A stretch of DNA of 64,000 nt from Chryseobacterium sp. ISL-80 (GCA_018613055.1 JAGGQZ010000025.1:280-64279), one strand, 5' to 3'; shown: positions 25,202 to 34,993, counted from the first letter of the stretch. Notes: a model not told the origin generated them from the sequence alone. Numbers and translations: made by a program.

Positions 25202-25816
25202 ATGATCTGGCTGATTCTCCTGGCTGCTTATTTAATTGGCTCGATTCCGACAGCATTAGTGGTCGGCAAATACTTTTTCCATGTAGATATTAGGGATCAT
25301 GGCAGCAAAAATCCGGGCGCTACCAATACACTGCGGGTGATGGGCAAAAGAGCTGCCATCGTTGTCCTGCTGATTGATGTGGCAAAAGGAATGCTGGCTG
25401 CCTCACTCCCGCTGATGTTCAATGTCCCGGTTGAACCCTTGTATGCCGGATTGATTGCGGTTATAGGCCATTGCTTCCCGATTTTCGCAGGATTCCGCGG
25501 CGGAAAGGCAATCGCCACGACAGCCGGCGCTCTGCTGATTGTTGATATCGGGATGTTCCTGGCCGTCTATGTAACATTTTTCGCCGTCATTTTCCTGACC
25601 AAATATGTATTTATGGGCTCCATCTCGGTTGGAATCGCGATGCTGGTCTATTCGTTCTTCTCACCCGACATCAATGAAGTACTTATTTTCACCGCTTTTA
25701 TTATATTTTTAATTTTTCTGCACCGGTCAAATTTGCAGAACTTTTTCAATGGCATAGAACCGAAGATCAATGATAAAAAAGTGAAGGGAGACCGCCTTCC
25801 CCCTAAAAGACTTTGA
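25202..25816 (+). CDS. plsY: Glycerol-3-phosphate acyltransferase PlsY
   Basis: Integral membrane enzyme that acylates glycerol-3-phosphate from acyl-phosphate, the first step of phospholipid synthesis. The 204-residue protein has about five membrane segments and all three family motifs: GSIPTALVVGK, GSKNPGATNTLRVMGK (acyl-phosphate site) and GFRGGKAIATTAGAL. AAAAGGGTG precedes the start. In most Bacillus plsY lies near parE/parC, so this copy may be a second paralogue; the family has such paralogues. A CCATGG hairpin terminator follows. Confidence 0.93.
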   Translation: MIWLILLAAYLIGSIPTALVVGKYFFHVDIRDHGSKNPGATNTLRVMGKRAAIVVLLIDVAKGMLAASLPLMFNVPVEPLYAGLIAVIGHCFPIFAGFRGGKAIATTAGALLIVDIGMFLAVYVTFFAVIFLTKYVFMGSISVGIAMLVYSFFSPDINEVLIFTAFIIFLIFLHRSNLQNFFNGIEPKINDKKVKGDRLPPKRL

Positions 25817-25819
25817 CGA

Positions 25820-25852
25820 ATACCATGGTTATCAATCCATGGTTTTCTTATT
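25820..25852 (+). terminator. Terminator of plsY
   Basis: ACCATGG-TTATCAAT-CCATGGT followed by TTTCTTATTTTC. Confidence 0.75.
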
Positions 25853-25917
25853 TTCTATAAATATATTAATAAAGTAAATTACTATTTATCGAATAACTTT
25901 TTTAGCGAAAAAATAGA

Positions 25918-25947
25918 TTGTTAATCATTTATGCAAAATGATAGAAT
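25918..25947 (+). promoter_or_regulatory. Candidate sigma-A promoter of opuE
   Basis: TTGTTA (25918-25923) and TAGAAT (25942-25947) with an 18-bp spacer, about 60 bp upstream of the start. B. subtilis opuE also has a sigma-B promoter; no clear GTTT/GGGTAA pair is seen here. Confidence 0.5.
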
Positions 25948-26007
25948 ATTAATTGTATTAGCAATATTTTTTTAATATTCTTTCACAATAATAAAGGGGG
26001 AAAGACT

Positions 26008-27483
26008 ATGTCCAATGAAATGTACCAAATCATTGCCATCGGGATCTATATGGCCGCGATGCTTTATATCGGCTGGTATTCCTACAAAAAGACGAGCAAT
26101 CTGACTGACTACATGCTCGGCGGCAGATCGCTCGGTCCGGCAGTAACAGCACTAAGCGCCGGAGCAGCTGACATGAGCGGCTGGCTTTTGATGGGTCTTC
26201 CAGGGGGAATTTATGTAAGCGGTTTAGCGAATGCATGGATTGCCATCGGATTGACCGTCGGTGCGTATCTCAACTGGCTTTATGTAGCACCTCGACTTCG
26301 CTCATACACACATGTGGCGAATGACTCCATCACGATTCCTAGCTTCCTTGAAAACCGTTTTAAAGATGATACAAAGCTTTTAAGAATTGTATCCGGTATT
26401 GTTATTCTTCTATTCTTTACTTTCTACGTTTCCTCCGGAATGGTCGCCGGAGCTGTTTTCTTCGAGAGTTCATTCGGCCTTGACTACCATACCGGCTTAT
26501 TGCTTGTTTCTGCAGTAGTTGTTGCGTACACACTATTCGGCGGATTCCTTGCTGTCAGCTACACAGATTTCATTCAGGGAATGATGATGCTTCTCGCCCT
26601 GCTTCTCGTGCCAATTATCGGCTTCGGCAAAACCGGCGGCCCGGCGGAGACATTTGATACCATCCGTTCGATTGACCCTGCATTGCTTGATTTATTCAAA
26701 GGTACAACTGTGCTCGGAATCATATCAACTGCAGCATGGGGCCTTGGCTACTTCGGACAGCCACATATTATCACCCGTTTCATGGCAATCACATCGATAA
26801 AAGAAACAAAGAGTGCGAGAAGAATCGGTATGGGATGGATGATTTTCTCCTTATTGGGAGCCATACTAACAGCGTTGATCGGTCTTGCTTATTTTACACA
26901 GAATCCAGATGTTAAACTCGATAACCCTGAGGCAGTCTTCATCGTGCTCGGTCAAATCTTCTTCCATCCATTATTCGCTGGCCTTATGCTGGCAGCTGTC
27001 CTTGCTGCAATCATGAGCACAATCTCGTCTCAGTTGATCGTAACGTCCAGCGCACTCACTGAGGATTTATACAAAATCTTATTCAAAAAAGAAAAATCTG
27101 ATAAGCAATACGTATTTTTCGGACGTATGGCGGTACTCGTTGTAGCGATTATCGCTGCTGCCCTTGCCTGGGTCCAGAACGATACAATCCTTGGCCTCGT
27201 TGCCTACGCATGGGCAGGCTTCGGCGCAGCCTTCGGACCGATCATCCTGCTCAGCCTATACTGGAGAAAGATGACCAACTGGGGCGCAATCCTCGGTATG
27301 GTTGCCGGTGCTGCAACAGTAGTCATCTGGAGCAATGTCGGCTTGAGCGATGTCATGTACGAAATCGTACCAGGCTTCATTATCAACCTGGTTGTTTCCG
27401 TAGTTGTCAGCCTTGTTACTTATAGACCAAACCCTGAGATTGAAAAAGAGTTTGATATGAGTGTAGAAAACTTAAAGTCTTAA
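26008..27483 (+). CDS. opuE: Sodium/proline symporter (OpuE/PutP type)
   Basis: A 491-residue LeuT-fold transporter with about 13 membrane segments, importing proline with Na+. The conserved SSS features are NLTDYMLGGRSLGP, SAGAADMSGWLLMGLPG (sodium site) and GYFGQPHIITRFMAI. Length matches B. subtilis OpuE (492), which takes up proline as osmoprotectant and is encoded at the same place beside gatCAB, hence the symbol; a catabolic PutP role is also possible, since rocA lies in this window. AAAGGGGG precedes ATG 26008. Confidence 0.88.
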   Translation: MSNEMYQIIAIGIYMAAMLYIGWYSYKKTSNLTDYMLGGRSLGPAVTALSAGAADMSGWLLMGLPGGIYVSGLANAWIAIGLTVGAYLNWLYVAPRLRSYTHVANDSITIPSFLENRFKDDTKLLRIVSGIVILLFFTFYVSSGMVAGAVFFESSFGLDYHTGLLLVSAVVVAYTLFGGFLAVSYTDFIQGMMMLLALLLVPIIGFGKTGGPAETFDTIRSIDPALLDLFKGTTVLGIISTAAWGLGYFGQPHIITRFMAITSIKETKSARRIGMGWMIFSLLGAILTALIGLAYFTQNPDVKLDNPEAVFIVLGQIFFHPLFAGLMLAAVLAAIMSTISSQLIVTSSALTEDLYKILFKKEKSDKQYVFFGRMAVLVVAIIAAALAWVQNDTILGLVAYAWAGFGAAFGPIILLSLYWRKMTNWGAILGMVAGAATVVIWSNVGLSDVMYEIVPGFIINLVVSVVVSLVTYRPNPEIEKEFDMSVENLKS

Positions 27484-27489
27484 AACAGG

Positions 27490-27525
27490 TGCCACAGAGA
27501 TCCTTTCTCTGTGGTATTTTATTTT
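27490..27525 (+). terminator. Terminator of opuE
   Basis: CCACAGAGA-TCCT-TTCTCTGTGG followed by TATTTTATTTT. Confidence 0.85.
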
Positions 27526-27604
27526 GGAACCGATAAAATCTGACAGGAAATTACATCTGCATACTCGAATTCATATAGAAACAATTAAACTTGAGGGGCA
27601 AATG

Positions 27605-28342
27605 ATGAAGAGAAAGCTATTAATCTACGGAACAGCTGCAGTATTGCTTTTGACTGTATTGATCGCCATGGACCGCTATAAATTATATAAAGAGGAAAAG
27701 CCGCCTGTACCAATCGTAACGGTGAATGGACAGGAGATTCCACAAATTCTCGGCCAATATAATTGGCATGGTACCAAAACGGAGAAAATGAATCCGCTCA
27801 AAGCCATGGCTGGCATGAATCCATCCAGGGTGAAGGAAAGAGAAACACTAGAAGTCTCATTTCCTCCAGAAATAGTCCCTGATTCCATTTTAATCACCCA
27901 GGTAAATACATTACCAGGCATGGAAAAGAAGACTGTTAAAGGGACCAGCATTCCCATTCCAAAAAATCCTTACATGGAAAGAACCTATTTTAAGATAAAA
28001 GCGATATGGGGAAAGGAATTTAGTACTTACTATGTGAAGCTGGATATCGAAGAACTTCCGCCCCTATATGATTTTTTATCAAAGGATCCTGAAAAGCTTG
28101 CTGTCCTTGCGATTGTTCCACGTGGAGAGTCAGAAAAGTTTGACATTCCTGATGAGGTAAAGGAAAAGCTTGATTCCTTTCAGATATCAGATGATTTGGA
28201 GGAATTGAAAAAGACACATTATTCAGAGCTTCACTTATATACAGCACCAATATACTTGATCTTTAATACAGAATTTCTTCAGCAGACGGTCGAGGATAAA
28301 GAATCATTGATCAGAATACTAAAGTATGGTGACCGGCAATAA
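27605..28342 (+). CDS. Membrane-anchored hypothetical protein
   Basis: A 245-residue protein with a signal-anchor (about 6-22) and a hydrophilic extracytoplasmic part that opens PVPIVTVNGQEIPQILGQYNW. That opening, in which a short mature peptide asks for a ligand-like value then compares it to a threshold, recurs in uncharacterised Bacillus exported proteins, but I cannot name a family. GAGGGG lies 6 bp before ATG 27605 (the adjacent ATG 27602 is too close). It is between opuE and gatB on the plus strand, with its own long inverted repeat downstream. Confidence 0.6.
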   Translation: MKRKLLIYGTAAVLLLTVLIAMDRYKLYKEEKPPVPIVTVNGQEIPQILGQYNWHGTKTEKMNPLKAMAGMNPSRVKERETLEVSFPPEIVPDSILITQVNTLPGMEKKTVKGTSIPIPKNPYMERTYFKIKAIWGKEFSTYYVKLDIEELPPLYDFLSKDPEKLAVLAIVPRGESEKFDIPDEVKEKLDSFQISDDLEELKKTHYSELHLYTAPIYLIFNTEFLQQTVEDKESLIRILKYGDRQ

Positions 28343-28371
28343 TCCAAATTAAGCTCTGATAGAAGAGCCTC

Positions 28372-28415
28372 AGACTGTAGACAAACTCGATTAAAACCCG
28401 GATTGTCTACAGTCT
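28372..28415. repeat. Inverted repeat, 13-bp perfect arms
   Basis: AGACTGTAGACAA (28372-28384) and TTGTCTACAGTCT (28403-28415) flank an 18-base loop, just after the plus-strand hypothetical gene. It lacks a strong T-run, so it is either a weak terminator or the end of an old dispersed repeat. Confidence 0.7.
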
Positions 28416-28463
28416 TGCCAGCCGTCCTCGAACAGATTCCCTCTTTCCCGGGAAATATCGACA

Positions 28464-28495
28464 AAAAAGCTGGCGATTGGTTCGCCAGCTTTCGC
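28464..28495 (-). terminator. Terminator of gatCAB
   Basis: AAAGCTGGCGAA-CCAA-TCGCCAGCTTT then TTTT on the minus strand, right after gatB. Confidence 0.85.
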
Positions 28496-28497
28496 TA

Positions 28498-29928
28498 TTA
28501 TCTCTTATTCAATTCTTCAACAAGCAATTTGTTTACTAGCGGAGGGTTTGCCTGGCCTTTTGTCGCTTTCATGATCTGGCCGACAAGGAAGCCTTTCGCC
28601 TTGTCCTTGCCGCCTTTGAAATCCTCAACAGATTGCGGGTTGGCGTCGATGATTTCGGTGATGATTTTTAGCAGCGCACCTTCATCGGAGATTTGCACAA
28701 GACCCTTCTCTTTGACGATTTGCTCGGGGTCGCCGCCTTTTTCGATCAATTCCTTGAATACCTGCTTGGCAATCTTGGAAGAAATGGTGCCATTCTCAAT
28801 CAACTTAATCAAGCCGGCAAGACCTTCAGGAGTCAATGCCGTTTCATGCAGCTCTTTCGATTCAGCCTTGAGGTAAGCTGAGAATTCGCCCATCAGCCAG
28901 TTGGATGCCTGCTTAGGGTCTGCTCCTGCTTTCACAGCCGACTCAAAGAAATCAGCCATTTCCTTAGAAACAGTCAAGACTTCAGCATCATAAGCCGGCA
29001 ATCCCATATCCTCGACATATCGCTTCTTGCGCTCGTCCGGAAGCTCAGGAATTTCTGCACGTACTCTCGCTTTCCATTCTTCATCGATGTAAAGATCAGG
29101 CAGGTCAGGCTCAGGGAAATAACGATAGTCATCCGATCCTTCTTTTACACGCATTAAGATGGTCGTGTTCGACGCATCATCGTAACGGCGTGTTTCCTGC
29201 TGGATTTCGCGGCCAGCCAGGATTTCCTCTTCCTGGCGCTTCTCCTCGTACTCAAGGCCTCTGCGAACGAAGTTGAAGGAGTTCAGGTTCTTAAGCTCGG
29301 TTTTCGTTCCGAATTCCTCCTGGCCAACCGGCCTGATTGAAATGTTCGCATCACAGCGGAGCGAACCTTCTTCCATCTTGCAATCCGATACACCCGTATA
29401 CTGGATGATAGACTTTAACTTCTCCAGATATGCATATGCTTCATCCGGAGTGCGTATATCGGGCTCCGATACGATCTCCACGAGCGGCGTTCCCTGGCGG
29501 TTGTAGTCCACTAGTGAATACCCATTGCCGTGCGTCAGTTTTCCGGCATCCTCTTCCATATGGATGCGGGTAATGCCGATTTTCTTTTTATAGCCATTAA
29601 CCTCGATTTCGATCCATCCGTTTTCACCGATTGGCTTATCGAACTGGGAAATCTGGTAGGCTTTCGGGTTGTCCGGGTAAAAATAGTTCTTGCGGTCAAA
29701 TTTCGTGTGATCTGCAATTTCGCAGTTCAAAGCCATAGCGGCTTTCATAGCGTAATCGACTGCTTTCTTATTCACGACCGGCAGTACACCCGGATAGCCA
29801 AGGTCGATCACGGTTGTATTTGTATTCGGCTCAGCACCAAAATGGTTCGGACTCGCCGAAAAGATTTTCGAATCTGTTTTCAATTCAACATGGACCTCTA
29901 GGCCAATTACCGTTTCAAACTTCATCAT
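28498..29928 (-). CDS. gatB: Asp-tRNA(Asn)/Glu-tRNA(Gln) amidotransferase subunit B
   Basis: The kinase/tRNA-binding subunit of the GatCAB complex, which makes Gln-tRNA(Gln) and Asn-tRNA(Asn) by transamidation. From ATG 29928 the protein has 476 residues, the same as B. subtilis GatB, and starts [20 protein letters not shown] with the VGLEVHvEL signature. The catalytic cradle ([20 protein letters not shown]) and the C-terminal YqeY-like tail are present. A longer frame runs upstream but overlaps gatA, and AAAGGGGTG lies just before 29928. Third gene of gatCAB. Confidence 0.95.
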   Translation of the reverse strand: MMKFETVIGLEVHVELKTDSKIFSASPNHFGAEPNTNTTVIDLGYPGVLPVVNKKAVDYAMKAAMALNCEIADHTKFDRKNYFYPDNPKAYQISQFDKPIGENGWIEIEVNGYKKKIGITRIHMEEDAGKLTHGNGYSLVDYNRQGTPLVEIVSEPDIRTPDEAYAYLEKLKSIIQYTGVSDCKMEEGSLRCDANISIRPVGQEEFGTKTELKNLNSFNFVRRGLEYEEKRQEEEILAGREIQQETRRYDDASNTTILMRVKEGSDDYRYFPEPDLPDLYIDEEWKARVRAEIPELPDERKKRYVEDMGLPAYDAEVLTVSKEMADFFESAVKAGADPKQASNWLMGEFSAYLKAESKELHETALTPEGLAGLIKLIENGTISSKIAKQVFKELIEKGGDPEQIVKEKGLVQISDEGALLKIITEIIDANPQSVEDFKGGKDKAKGFLVGQIMKATKGQANPPLVNKLLVEELNKR

Positions 29929-29938
29929 ATTCACCCCT

Positions 29939-31396
29939 TTACAGTTCAGGTTGCTGTTTATGGAATTCTGTTGCCTGCTCGAAGGCATGGGCAACTTTAT
30001 ATACTGTACTTTCATCGAAATGGCGTCCGATGATTTGCAATCCAAGCGGCAGCCCTTTATCAAATCCGCACGGAACCGAAATGGCCGGAACCCCTGCCAG
30101 GTTGACTGGGATCGTTAAAATATCGTTTGCGTACATCGTCATCGGGTCCCGTGTATTCTCGCCAAGTTTGAATGCTGGCGTCGGTGTTGTCGGTCCAACA
30201 ATGACATCATATTGTTCGAATACTTTTTCAAAGTCCTGCTTGATCAGAGTACGGACCTTCTGGGCTTTTTTGTAATAAGCATCATAATAACCAGAGCTGA
30301 GCGCAAACGTGCCAAGCATGATCCGGCGCTTGACTTCCTCGCCGAAGCCTTCTGCGCGAGTCTTTTTATACATTTCAATCAGATTCTCCGCGTTTGGTGT
30401 ACGGTAGCCGTAGCGCACGCCATCAAAGCGCGCCAGGTTCGCGGACGCTTCGGATGAAGATAAAAGATAATAAGTAGCCAAAGCATACTTGGAGTGCGGC
30501 AGGGACACCTCTTCCCATTTCGCTCCAAGTCGCTCAAGGACTTCAAGTGCGTCCATTACCGATTTACGCACCTCTTCGTCGACACCTTCTCCGATATATT
30601 CCTTTGGAACGGCAATCTTCATTCCTTTTATATCGCCAGACAGGGAACCGATATAATCAGGGATATCCACTTTTGCAGAAGTTGAATCCATCTCATCGTG
30701 GCCCGCAATTGCTTTTAACAGATAGGCATTGTCTTCAACATTTCGTGTGATTGGCCCGATCTGGTCCAAAGAAGACGCGAACGCGATCAATCCGAAGCGG
30801 GAAACAAGTCCGTATGTTGGCTTCATGCCAACCACTCCACAGAATGATGCCGGCTGTCGGATTGATCCACCTGTATCAGAACCCAAAGAGAACAGCACTT
30901 CACCTGCTGCTACTGAAGCAGCGGAACCACCGGAAGAACCACCTGGAACACGCTCAAGGTTCCATGGATTGAGCGTCTTTTGGAATCCAGAGTTTTCATT
31001 CGATGACCCCATCGCAAACTCGTCCATGTTCAGCTTGCCGATCGTCACCGTATCTGCCTGTTTCAGCTTCTGGATGACCGTCGCATCGTAAATAGGATTG
31101 AAGTTTTCGAGAATCTTGCTCGCTGCTGTCGTGCGCAGGCTATTTGTGACGATATTGTCCTTGATTCCGATTGGCAGGCCGTATAATGCGTTGGTTGGAG
31201 CGTTTTGCACGGCCTTATCATCCAAAGCCTTCGCTGCTGCCCTGGCATTGTCTTCATCCAATGTCAAAAACGCCTGTACCTTGCCTTCAACCTCGCCAAT
31301 TCGCTTGAACGATTCGTCGACCAGGTCGGAAACACTAAGGTCTCTTTTATGTAAAAGCTCATGAAGCTCCGAAATCTTATGTTCAAATAAACTCAT
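29939..31396 (-). CDS. gatA: Asp-tRNA(Asn)/Glu-tRNA(Gln) amidotransferase subunit A
   Basis: The glutaminase subunit, an amidase-signature enzyme that releases ammonia and channels it to GatB. The Ser-cisSer-Lys triad is recognisable: Lys in [13 protein letters not shown], the cis-Ser in [11 protein letters not shown] and the nucleophile region in [14 protein letters not shown]. 485 residues, the usual length. GGAGG lies 7 bp before ATG 31396; the gap from gatC is 11 bp. Confidence 0.96.
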   Translation of the reverse strand: MSLFEHKISELHELLHKRDLSVSDLVDESFKRIGEVEGKVQAFLTLDEDNARAAAKALDDKAVQNAPTNALYGLPIGIKDNIVTNSLRTTAASKILENFNPIYDATVIQKLKQADTVTIGKLNMDEFAMGSSNENSGFQKTLNPWNLERVPGGSSGGSAASVAAGEVLFSLGSDTGGSIRQPASFCGVVGMKPTYGLVSRFGLIAFASSLDQIGPITRNVEDNAYLLKAIAGHDEMDSTSAKVDIPDYIGSLSGDIKGMKIAVPKEYIGEGVDEEVRKSVMDALEVLERLGAKWEEVSLPHSKYALATYYLLSSSEASANLARFDGVRYGYRTPNAENLIEMYKKTRAEGFGEEVKRRIMLGTFALSSGYYDAYYKKAQKVRTLIKQDFEKVFEQYDVIVGPTTPTPAFKLGENTRDPMTMYANDILTIPVNLAGVPAISVPCGFDKGLPLGLQIIGRHFDESTVYKVAHAFEQATEFHKQQPEL

Positions 31397-31407
31397 CGCT
31401 GGTCCTC

Positions 31408-31698
31408 CTACTCCATAATTCCAGGTACTTTGATCTGCCCATCCTGGTGCTCAGGCGCATTCTTTAAAACCTCTTCGCGCGGAAGGCCCTTTTCGGCGCG
31501 GTCCTCGCGCATAACATTCTTTATTTCAAGCACGTGAGCAGTCGGCTCCACATGATCCGTATCCAGCTCATTCAACTGTTCTGCGTAGGTAATGATTTTG
31601 TCCAGCTGGTCTGTCAGCATTTGCGCCTCATCCTCGGTAATCGCCAGTCTTGCCAGGTGTGCGACATGCTTTACTTGTTCCTCTGAAATCCTTGACAT
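31408..31698 (-). CDS. gatC: Asp-tRNA(Asn)/Glu-tRNA(Gln) amidotransferase subunit C
   Basis: A 96-residue subunit that wraps around GatA and GatB and stabilises the complex. It shows the family pattern [20 protein letters not shown] at 9-28 and [20 protein letters not shown] in the middle. First gene of the operon, with GGAGGTG before ATG 31698. Confidence 0.95.
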   Translation of the reverse strand: MSRISEEQVKHVAHLARLAITEDEAQMLTDQLDKIITYAEQLNELDTDHVEPTAHVLEIKNVMREDRAEKGLPREEVLKNAPEHQDGQIKVPGIME

Positions 31699-31737
31699 AA
31701 TAGCACCTCCATTTTAAATCGTCAGACAATAATAATG

Positions 31738-31767
31738 ATCATAGCAAAGTTTTCCGCGTTAAAGCAA
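31738..31767 (-). promoter_or_regulatory. Candidate promoter of gatCAB
   Basis: On the minus strand TTGCTT (31767-31762) and TATGAT (31743-31738), spacer 18 bp, about 40 bp upstream of gatC. The rest of the 31.7-32.03 kb gap holds only a GAATGG/CCATTC hairpin near 31960 that may terminate the tetR transcript; no gene is seen. Confidence 0.55.
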
Positions 31768-32026
31768 TACAAGCCTTGCTGTTTGTACTATTTTAACATG
31801 AGAGGTGGGTGATCGCAGGAAAGAAAACGATTTTGTGGGATATTTAAATGAAAAGCATGAATGATAAGGTGAAAATGATGGTTTTACCTTGAAAGAGTTA
31901 AGTTTTAACACTGAAAAATTTCTTCCACTCTCTGAATTGAATCACTTGAATAAAGAAGAGAATGGCGATCTCACCATTCCCATCTCTCACTGTCACATTA
32001 AGGTCTGAACTCGCCCAACTCGTTTT

Positions 32027-32665
32027 TTATAACTCTTGTGTGGAGTTACCACTGACTTCTAGTGCCATTCTTAAATATTCCACAAATACTATCGACTGCT
32101 CTTTGATTTTCAGATCTGCCTTCGATAACATGGCATTATCTACTGCTAAGCCGTCGATGAACGTAATGATCGAACGGGCAATGATTTCATGATCAAACCT
32201 CGAGCTAAATTCACCGCTTTTTTGGCCATGTTCAATAATATTCGCAAATATCTTCAAACCATTACCATATCGAGTTGCTCCGTATTCTCTCCTGTGTACA
32301 TCATTTCTTCCGATTATAAAATACTCAAGTTTTGCCGGCGCCAGAGGATCCATTTCATCATCAGGCTTTCCGTCGTCTCCAAACATGGTTTTCATGAGCA
32401 TATTCCAATAAGAGGTAGCATTTTGTTTTACCATTTCCAGCGTATCCTCTAATTCTATGTCTAATGCTTCTTCCAGGAATGTTTCAAACACATCTTCTTT
32501 ACTAGAAAAATATTGATACAGGCCCCCTCTGCTTACATTCGCAGCATCCATGATGTGCTTCATCGTGGCCCGCTCGTAACCATGCTCGATGAAAACCTCC
32601 TTGGCCGCCTGCAAAATATCAGCTCGACGCTGTTTCAGGTGCTCCTGACTTACTTTCGGAGACAT
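32027..32665 (-). CDS. TetR/AcrR-family repressor
   Basis: A 212-residue regulator. The helix-turn-helix is at about 12-58 (RADILQAAKEVFIEHGYERA and MDAANVSRGGLYQYFSSKED), followed by a helical ligand domain. ATG 32665 follows GGGGGAG; the start lies inside the end of the MFS gene, which it overlaps by 47 bp. It is the second gene after an efflux-type MFS transporter, and two palindromes lie in front of that transporter, so it probably represses its own operon until an inducing compound binds. Confidence 0.88.
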   Translation of the reverse strand: MSPKVSQEHLKQRRADILQAAKEVFIEHGYERATMKHIMDAANVSRGGLYQYFSSKEDVFETFLEEALDIELEDTLEMVKQNATSYWNMLMKTMFGDDGKPDDEMDPLAPAKLEYFIIGRNDVHRREYGATRYGNGLKIFANIIEHGQKSGEFSSRFDHEIIARSIITFIDGLAVDNAMLSKADLKIKEQSIVFVEYLRMALEVSGNSTQEL

Positions 32666-33881
32666 TCGTTCTCCCCCGTTCAATGCTGCTTTTAAAGATT
32701 AACCCAATGATTGAGACTGCAATCAACAAAAAGCCGGTAATCACAAATGTCGGGATGACTCCCAGCACGGTAGCAAGCAAACCGCCAGCCAGCGGGCCAA
32801 TGATCGTTGCCGTTGTGGTCACGCTATTCAAAACGCCGAATACCCTGCCTGTCATGTGAACAGGAGTTTCTGTCTGGACCGCAGCCTGAAACGGAATGAA
32901 GACGAAACCGGCTGAAAATCCTGCTAACATCCCTAATGCAGGGCCCCATAAAGCTGGCAGCGCTAAATCCAATCGTGTCAATACAGCCATCATACTAAAA
33001 CTGACACCAATTCCGCAAACACCAATAAACAACAGGATTAGCGCATTGTAGTCCGTTTTTTTAGCCAAAAGCAGTCCGGTCAGGAACATCCCGACTCCAG
33101 ATGCTGTAACAATATAACCAAACAAATCAGGTGAAGCATTCGATAATTCCCTCAATAAAACAATAATTTGTGAGTCGGACAGCTGCAGAATCAGCAGGCT
33201 GACTCCTAAAACAATCATACCGACGATTAAGTAACGACTGCCTTTGATAAACCTGATTCCTTCCATGAAATCTTTTTTAAAAGAAGAAGCCTCCTTAGTC
33301 TCAGACTCAATCGGCTTTGCAATTGCCTTTGGCAAAGCAAACAGCAGCAGCGCCGAAATGATAAAGGTACCGGAATCGATAAAAAACACTAGCTGTGTTC
33401 CAAAAGCCGAGACTAACAGGCCGCTTAACAATGGGCCCAGCACCTTTGTACCGGAATCAATCATGGAGGTGATGGACATTGCGCTTTTCATACTTTCCTG
33501 ATGTACCAGTTCTTTAAGCTTGCCGTTCTTTGCCGGGACAAATATCGCCGAGAGCATTCCGACGATGAACAAACAAATATACACAGTCCATAAAGATTCA
33601 GCATAGGCGAGGGCAAGAATCAGTCCGGCCCTGATCAAATCTGAAAAGATCATTAATGACTTCCTGTTAAACCTGTCAGCAATCGTTCCGGTAAATGGGC
33701 CAAGAAGTGCCATAGGAACTGCAAGACACAGAATGATAAAAGAAACCTCCATTGGTGATGCTTCCCATTTCAATCCTACCATCGTGATGATCGCCACAAC
33801 ACTCAACCAGTCACCAATACTTGATATTAACTGTGCCAGCATTAATGTGATAAAGCCCTTATTCTTTAAAAGACCGTCCAT
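32619..33881 (-). CDS. MFS transporter, drug-efflux type
   Basis: A 420-residue 12-segment major facilitator. The cytoplasmic 2-3 loop carries the signature GTIADRFNRKSLMIFSD, and the N-half resembles macrolide/enterobactin-type (MefA/EntS-like) exporters. Among the three consecutive ATG codons, the third (33881) is 6 bp from GGGGGG and is chosen. Together with the downstream TetR gene it forms a self-regulated efflux unit. Substrate unknown. Confidence 0.85.
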   Translation of the reverse strand: MDGLLKNKGFITLMLAQLISSIGDWLSVVAIITMVGLKWEASPMEVSFIILCLAVPMALLGPFTGTIADRFNRKSLMIFSDLIRAGLILALAYAESLWTVYICLFIVGMLSAIFVPAKNGKLKELVHQESMKSAMSITSMIDSGTKVLGPLLSGLLVSAFGTQLVFFIDSGTFIISALLLFALPKAIAKPIESETKEASSFKKDFMEGIRFIKGSRYLIVGMIVLGVSLLILQLSDSQIIVLLRELSNASPDLFGYIVTASGVGMFLTGLLLAKKTDYNALILLFIGVCGIGVSFSMMAVLTRLDLALPALWGPALGMLAGFSAGFVFIPFQAAVQTETPVHMTGRVFGVLNSVTTTATIIGPLAGGLLATVLGVIPTFVITGFLLIAVSIIGLIFKSSIERGRTNVSESKSGAPETASS

Positions 33882-33898
33882 CATCATCCCCCCAGATT

Positions 33899-33954
33899 AA
33901 AACGACATCAGTGTCGTTTTACTTATTATCATTATAACGACACACACGTCGTTT
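33899..33954 (-). promoter_or_regulatory. Promoter with two palindromic operators of the MFS-tetR unit
   Basis: Two palindromes with AACGAC/GTCGTT half-sites: AAAACGACA-TCAG-TGTCGTTTT (33899-33920) and AACGAC-ACACAC-GTCGTT (33937-33954). A TATAAT on the minus strand lies between them, so one palindrome covers the -35/-10 spacer and the other the region just after the transcription start. They are the natural targets of the TetR protein encoded by the same unit. Confidence 0.85.
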
Positions 33955-34024
33955 TAGAATGGATTTTTGTGAATTTTTCGAAAAAATAATACTCAAAAAA
34001 AAGAGCCACCTAATGTAAGGCTGC

Positions 34025-34468
34025 TCATTTCCTAAATAACTTACCAAAACCAGATAAGAAACCCTTTTTCTTGGCCGGCGCTGTTTGGATCACAGGTTTC
34101 TTTTTACCGAGATAAATATCCTCCTTATCGATGGCATGGTCATGTGCTAAAACAAGTCCCAACTCAGAATCATAATCCTTATTGGTCACGATCGTAAACT
34201 CGATACCCCGTTTTTCTGCCGCTTTAATGTATTCCGATAAATATCGATATGATATATTGCCGTTTAAAAAGAGATGGGCATCGCAGTTTTCATCCATCAG
34301 CTGCTCAACTTCCGGTTCAACGCCCTTCCTCATAACCTCTCCCTGAGTAAGTGCGATGACAACCCTTTCTCGCAAAGTCGTCAGGAACCTTCTTCTTTCA
34401 TCAGGTTTCGTTTGCTTCGCACCATGGATCCCCTGCTGCAAATAATCATCCAGCTTGCTGTTGCTCAA
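34025..34468 (-). CDS. yueI: YueI family protein (DUF1694)
   Basis: A protein of about 147 residues with the DUF1694 pattern: DDYLQQGIHGAKQTKPDERR at the N-terminus, LRERVVIALTQGEVM, then a C-terminal helical part ending in a basic KKKGFLSGFGKLFRK tail. Function unknown; the family is widespread in Bacillus and may have a tRNA-ribonuclease-like or RNA-binding fold. TTG 34468 is preferred because GGAGG lies 7 bp upstream; TTG 34483 overlaps that site. A repeat array lies upstream. Confidence 0.8.
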   Translation of the reverse strand: MSNSKLDDYLQQGIHGAKQTKPDERRRFLTTLRERVVIALTQGEVMRKGVEPEVEQLMDENCDAHLFLNGNISYRYLSEYIKAAEKRGIEFTIVTNKDYDSELGLVLAHDHAIDKEDIYLGKKKPVIQTAPAKKKGFLSGFGKLFRK

Positions 34469-34574
34469 CCGGTCCACCTCCAACTTATTGTAACTATCGT
34501 TTATGTTTCGTTGTTTCCTTTTATATTACTCCTTCGTACCCACTGGGGCTAACCTTCTACTTTCCCCATCCATC

Positions 34575-34834
34575 GATGATGGACAGTTCTTTTGCTTTTC
34601 CTTCAATTTTTGTCCATTAGGGCCTTGATGATGGAAACTTTTTTCGTTTTCCACTGAATTTCTGTCCATCATAGCCTTGATGACGGACAGTTCTTTCGCT
34701 TTTGCTTCGATTTCTGTCCGTCATAGTCCCGATGACGGACACTTTTTTCACTATCCACTGGATTTCTGTTCATCATAGCCTTGATGATGGACAGTTTTGA
34801 CATTTTCATCTCAATTTTGTCCATCATGTTTTTA
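34575..34834. repeat. Intergenic array R7, exact 52-bp period
   Basis: Five units begin with GATGATGGA or GATGACGGA at 34575, 34627, 34679, 34731 and 34783, each step exactly 52 bp. Inside each unit TGATGGACA near the start is complementary to TGTCCATCA near the end, so every unit can fold as a hairpin. It lies about 107 bp upstream of the yueI start. The wider gap 34469-35120 also holds the terminator hairpins listed next and no gene. Confidence 0.9.
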
Positions 34835-34851
34835 ATGAGCGCCAAAAACCA

Positions 34852-34891
34852 TGCTTCTGTTTCGTTTTCCATCCGAAACGAAACAGAAGCA
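34852..34891 (-). terminator. Long hairpin, 16-bp perfect stem
   Basis: TGCTTCTGTTTCGTTT and its exact complement flank an 8-base loop. Adjacent to array R7 and downstream of the aceA terminators; may be a second-line terminator. Confidence 0.6.
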
Positions 34892-34960
34892 TCCTCCACT
34901 AATACTATGTATGTTCCCGCCCATTTGTCTGTGCTAGTTTAAGGTTAACCTATTTTGAGC

Positions 34961-34993
34961 AAAAAAAACCTTCTCTTCGCAGCGAAGAGAAGG
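34961..34993 (-). terminator. Terminator of aceBA
   Basis: CCTTCTCTTCGC-T-GCGAAGAGAAGG followed by eight T on the minus strand; the strongest terminator downstream of aceA. Confidence 0.85.

Noticed and set aside
34669-34899. Minus-strand 76-codon frame across array R7
   Set aside because: The unit is 52 bp, not a multiple of 3, the start has no suitable site, and it runs through hairpins.
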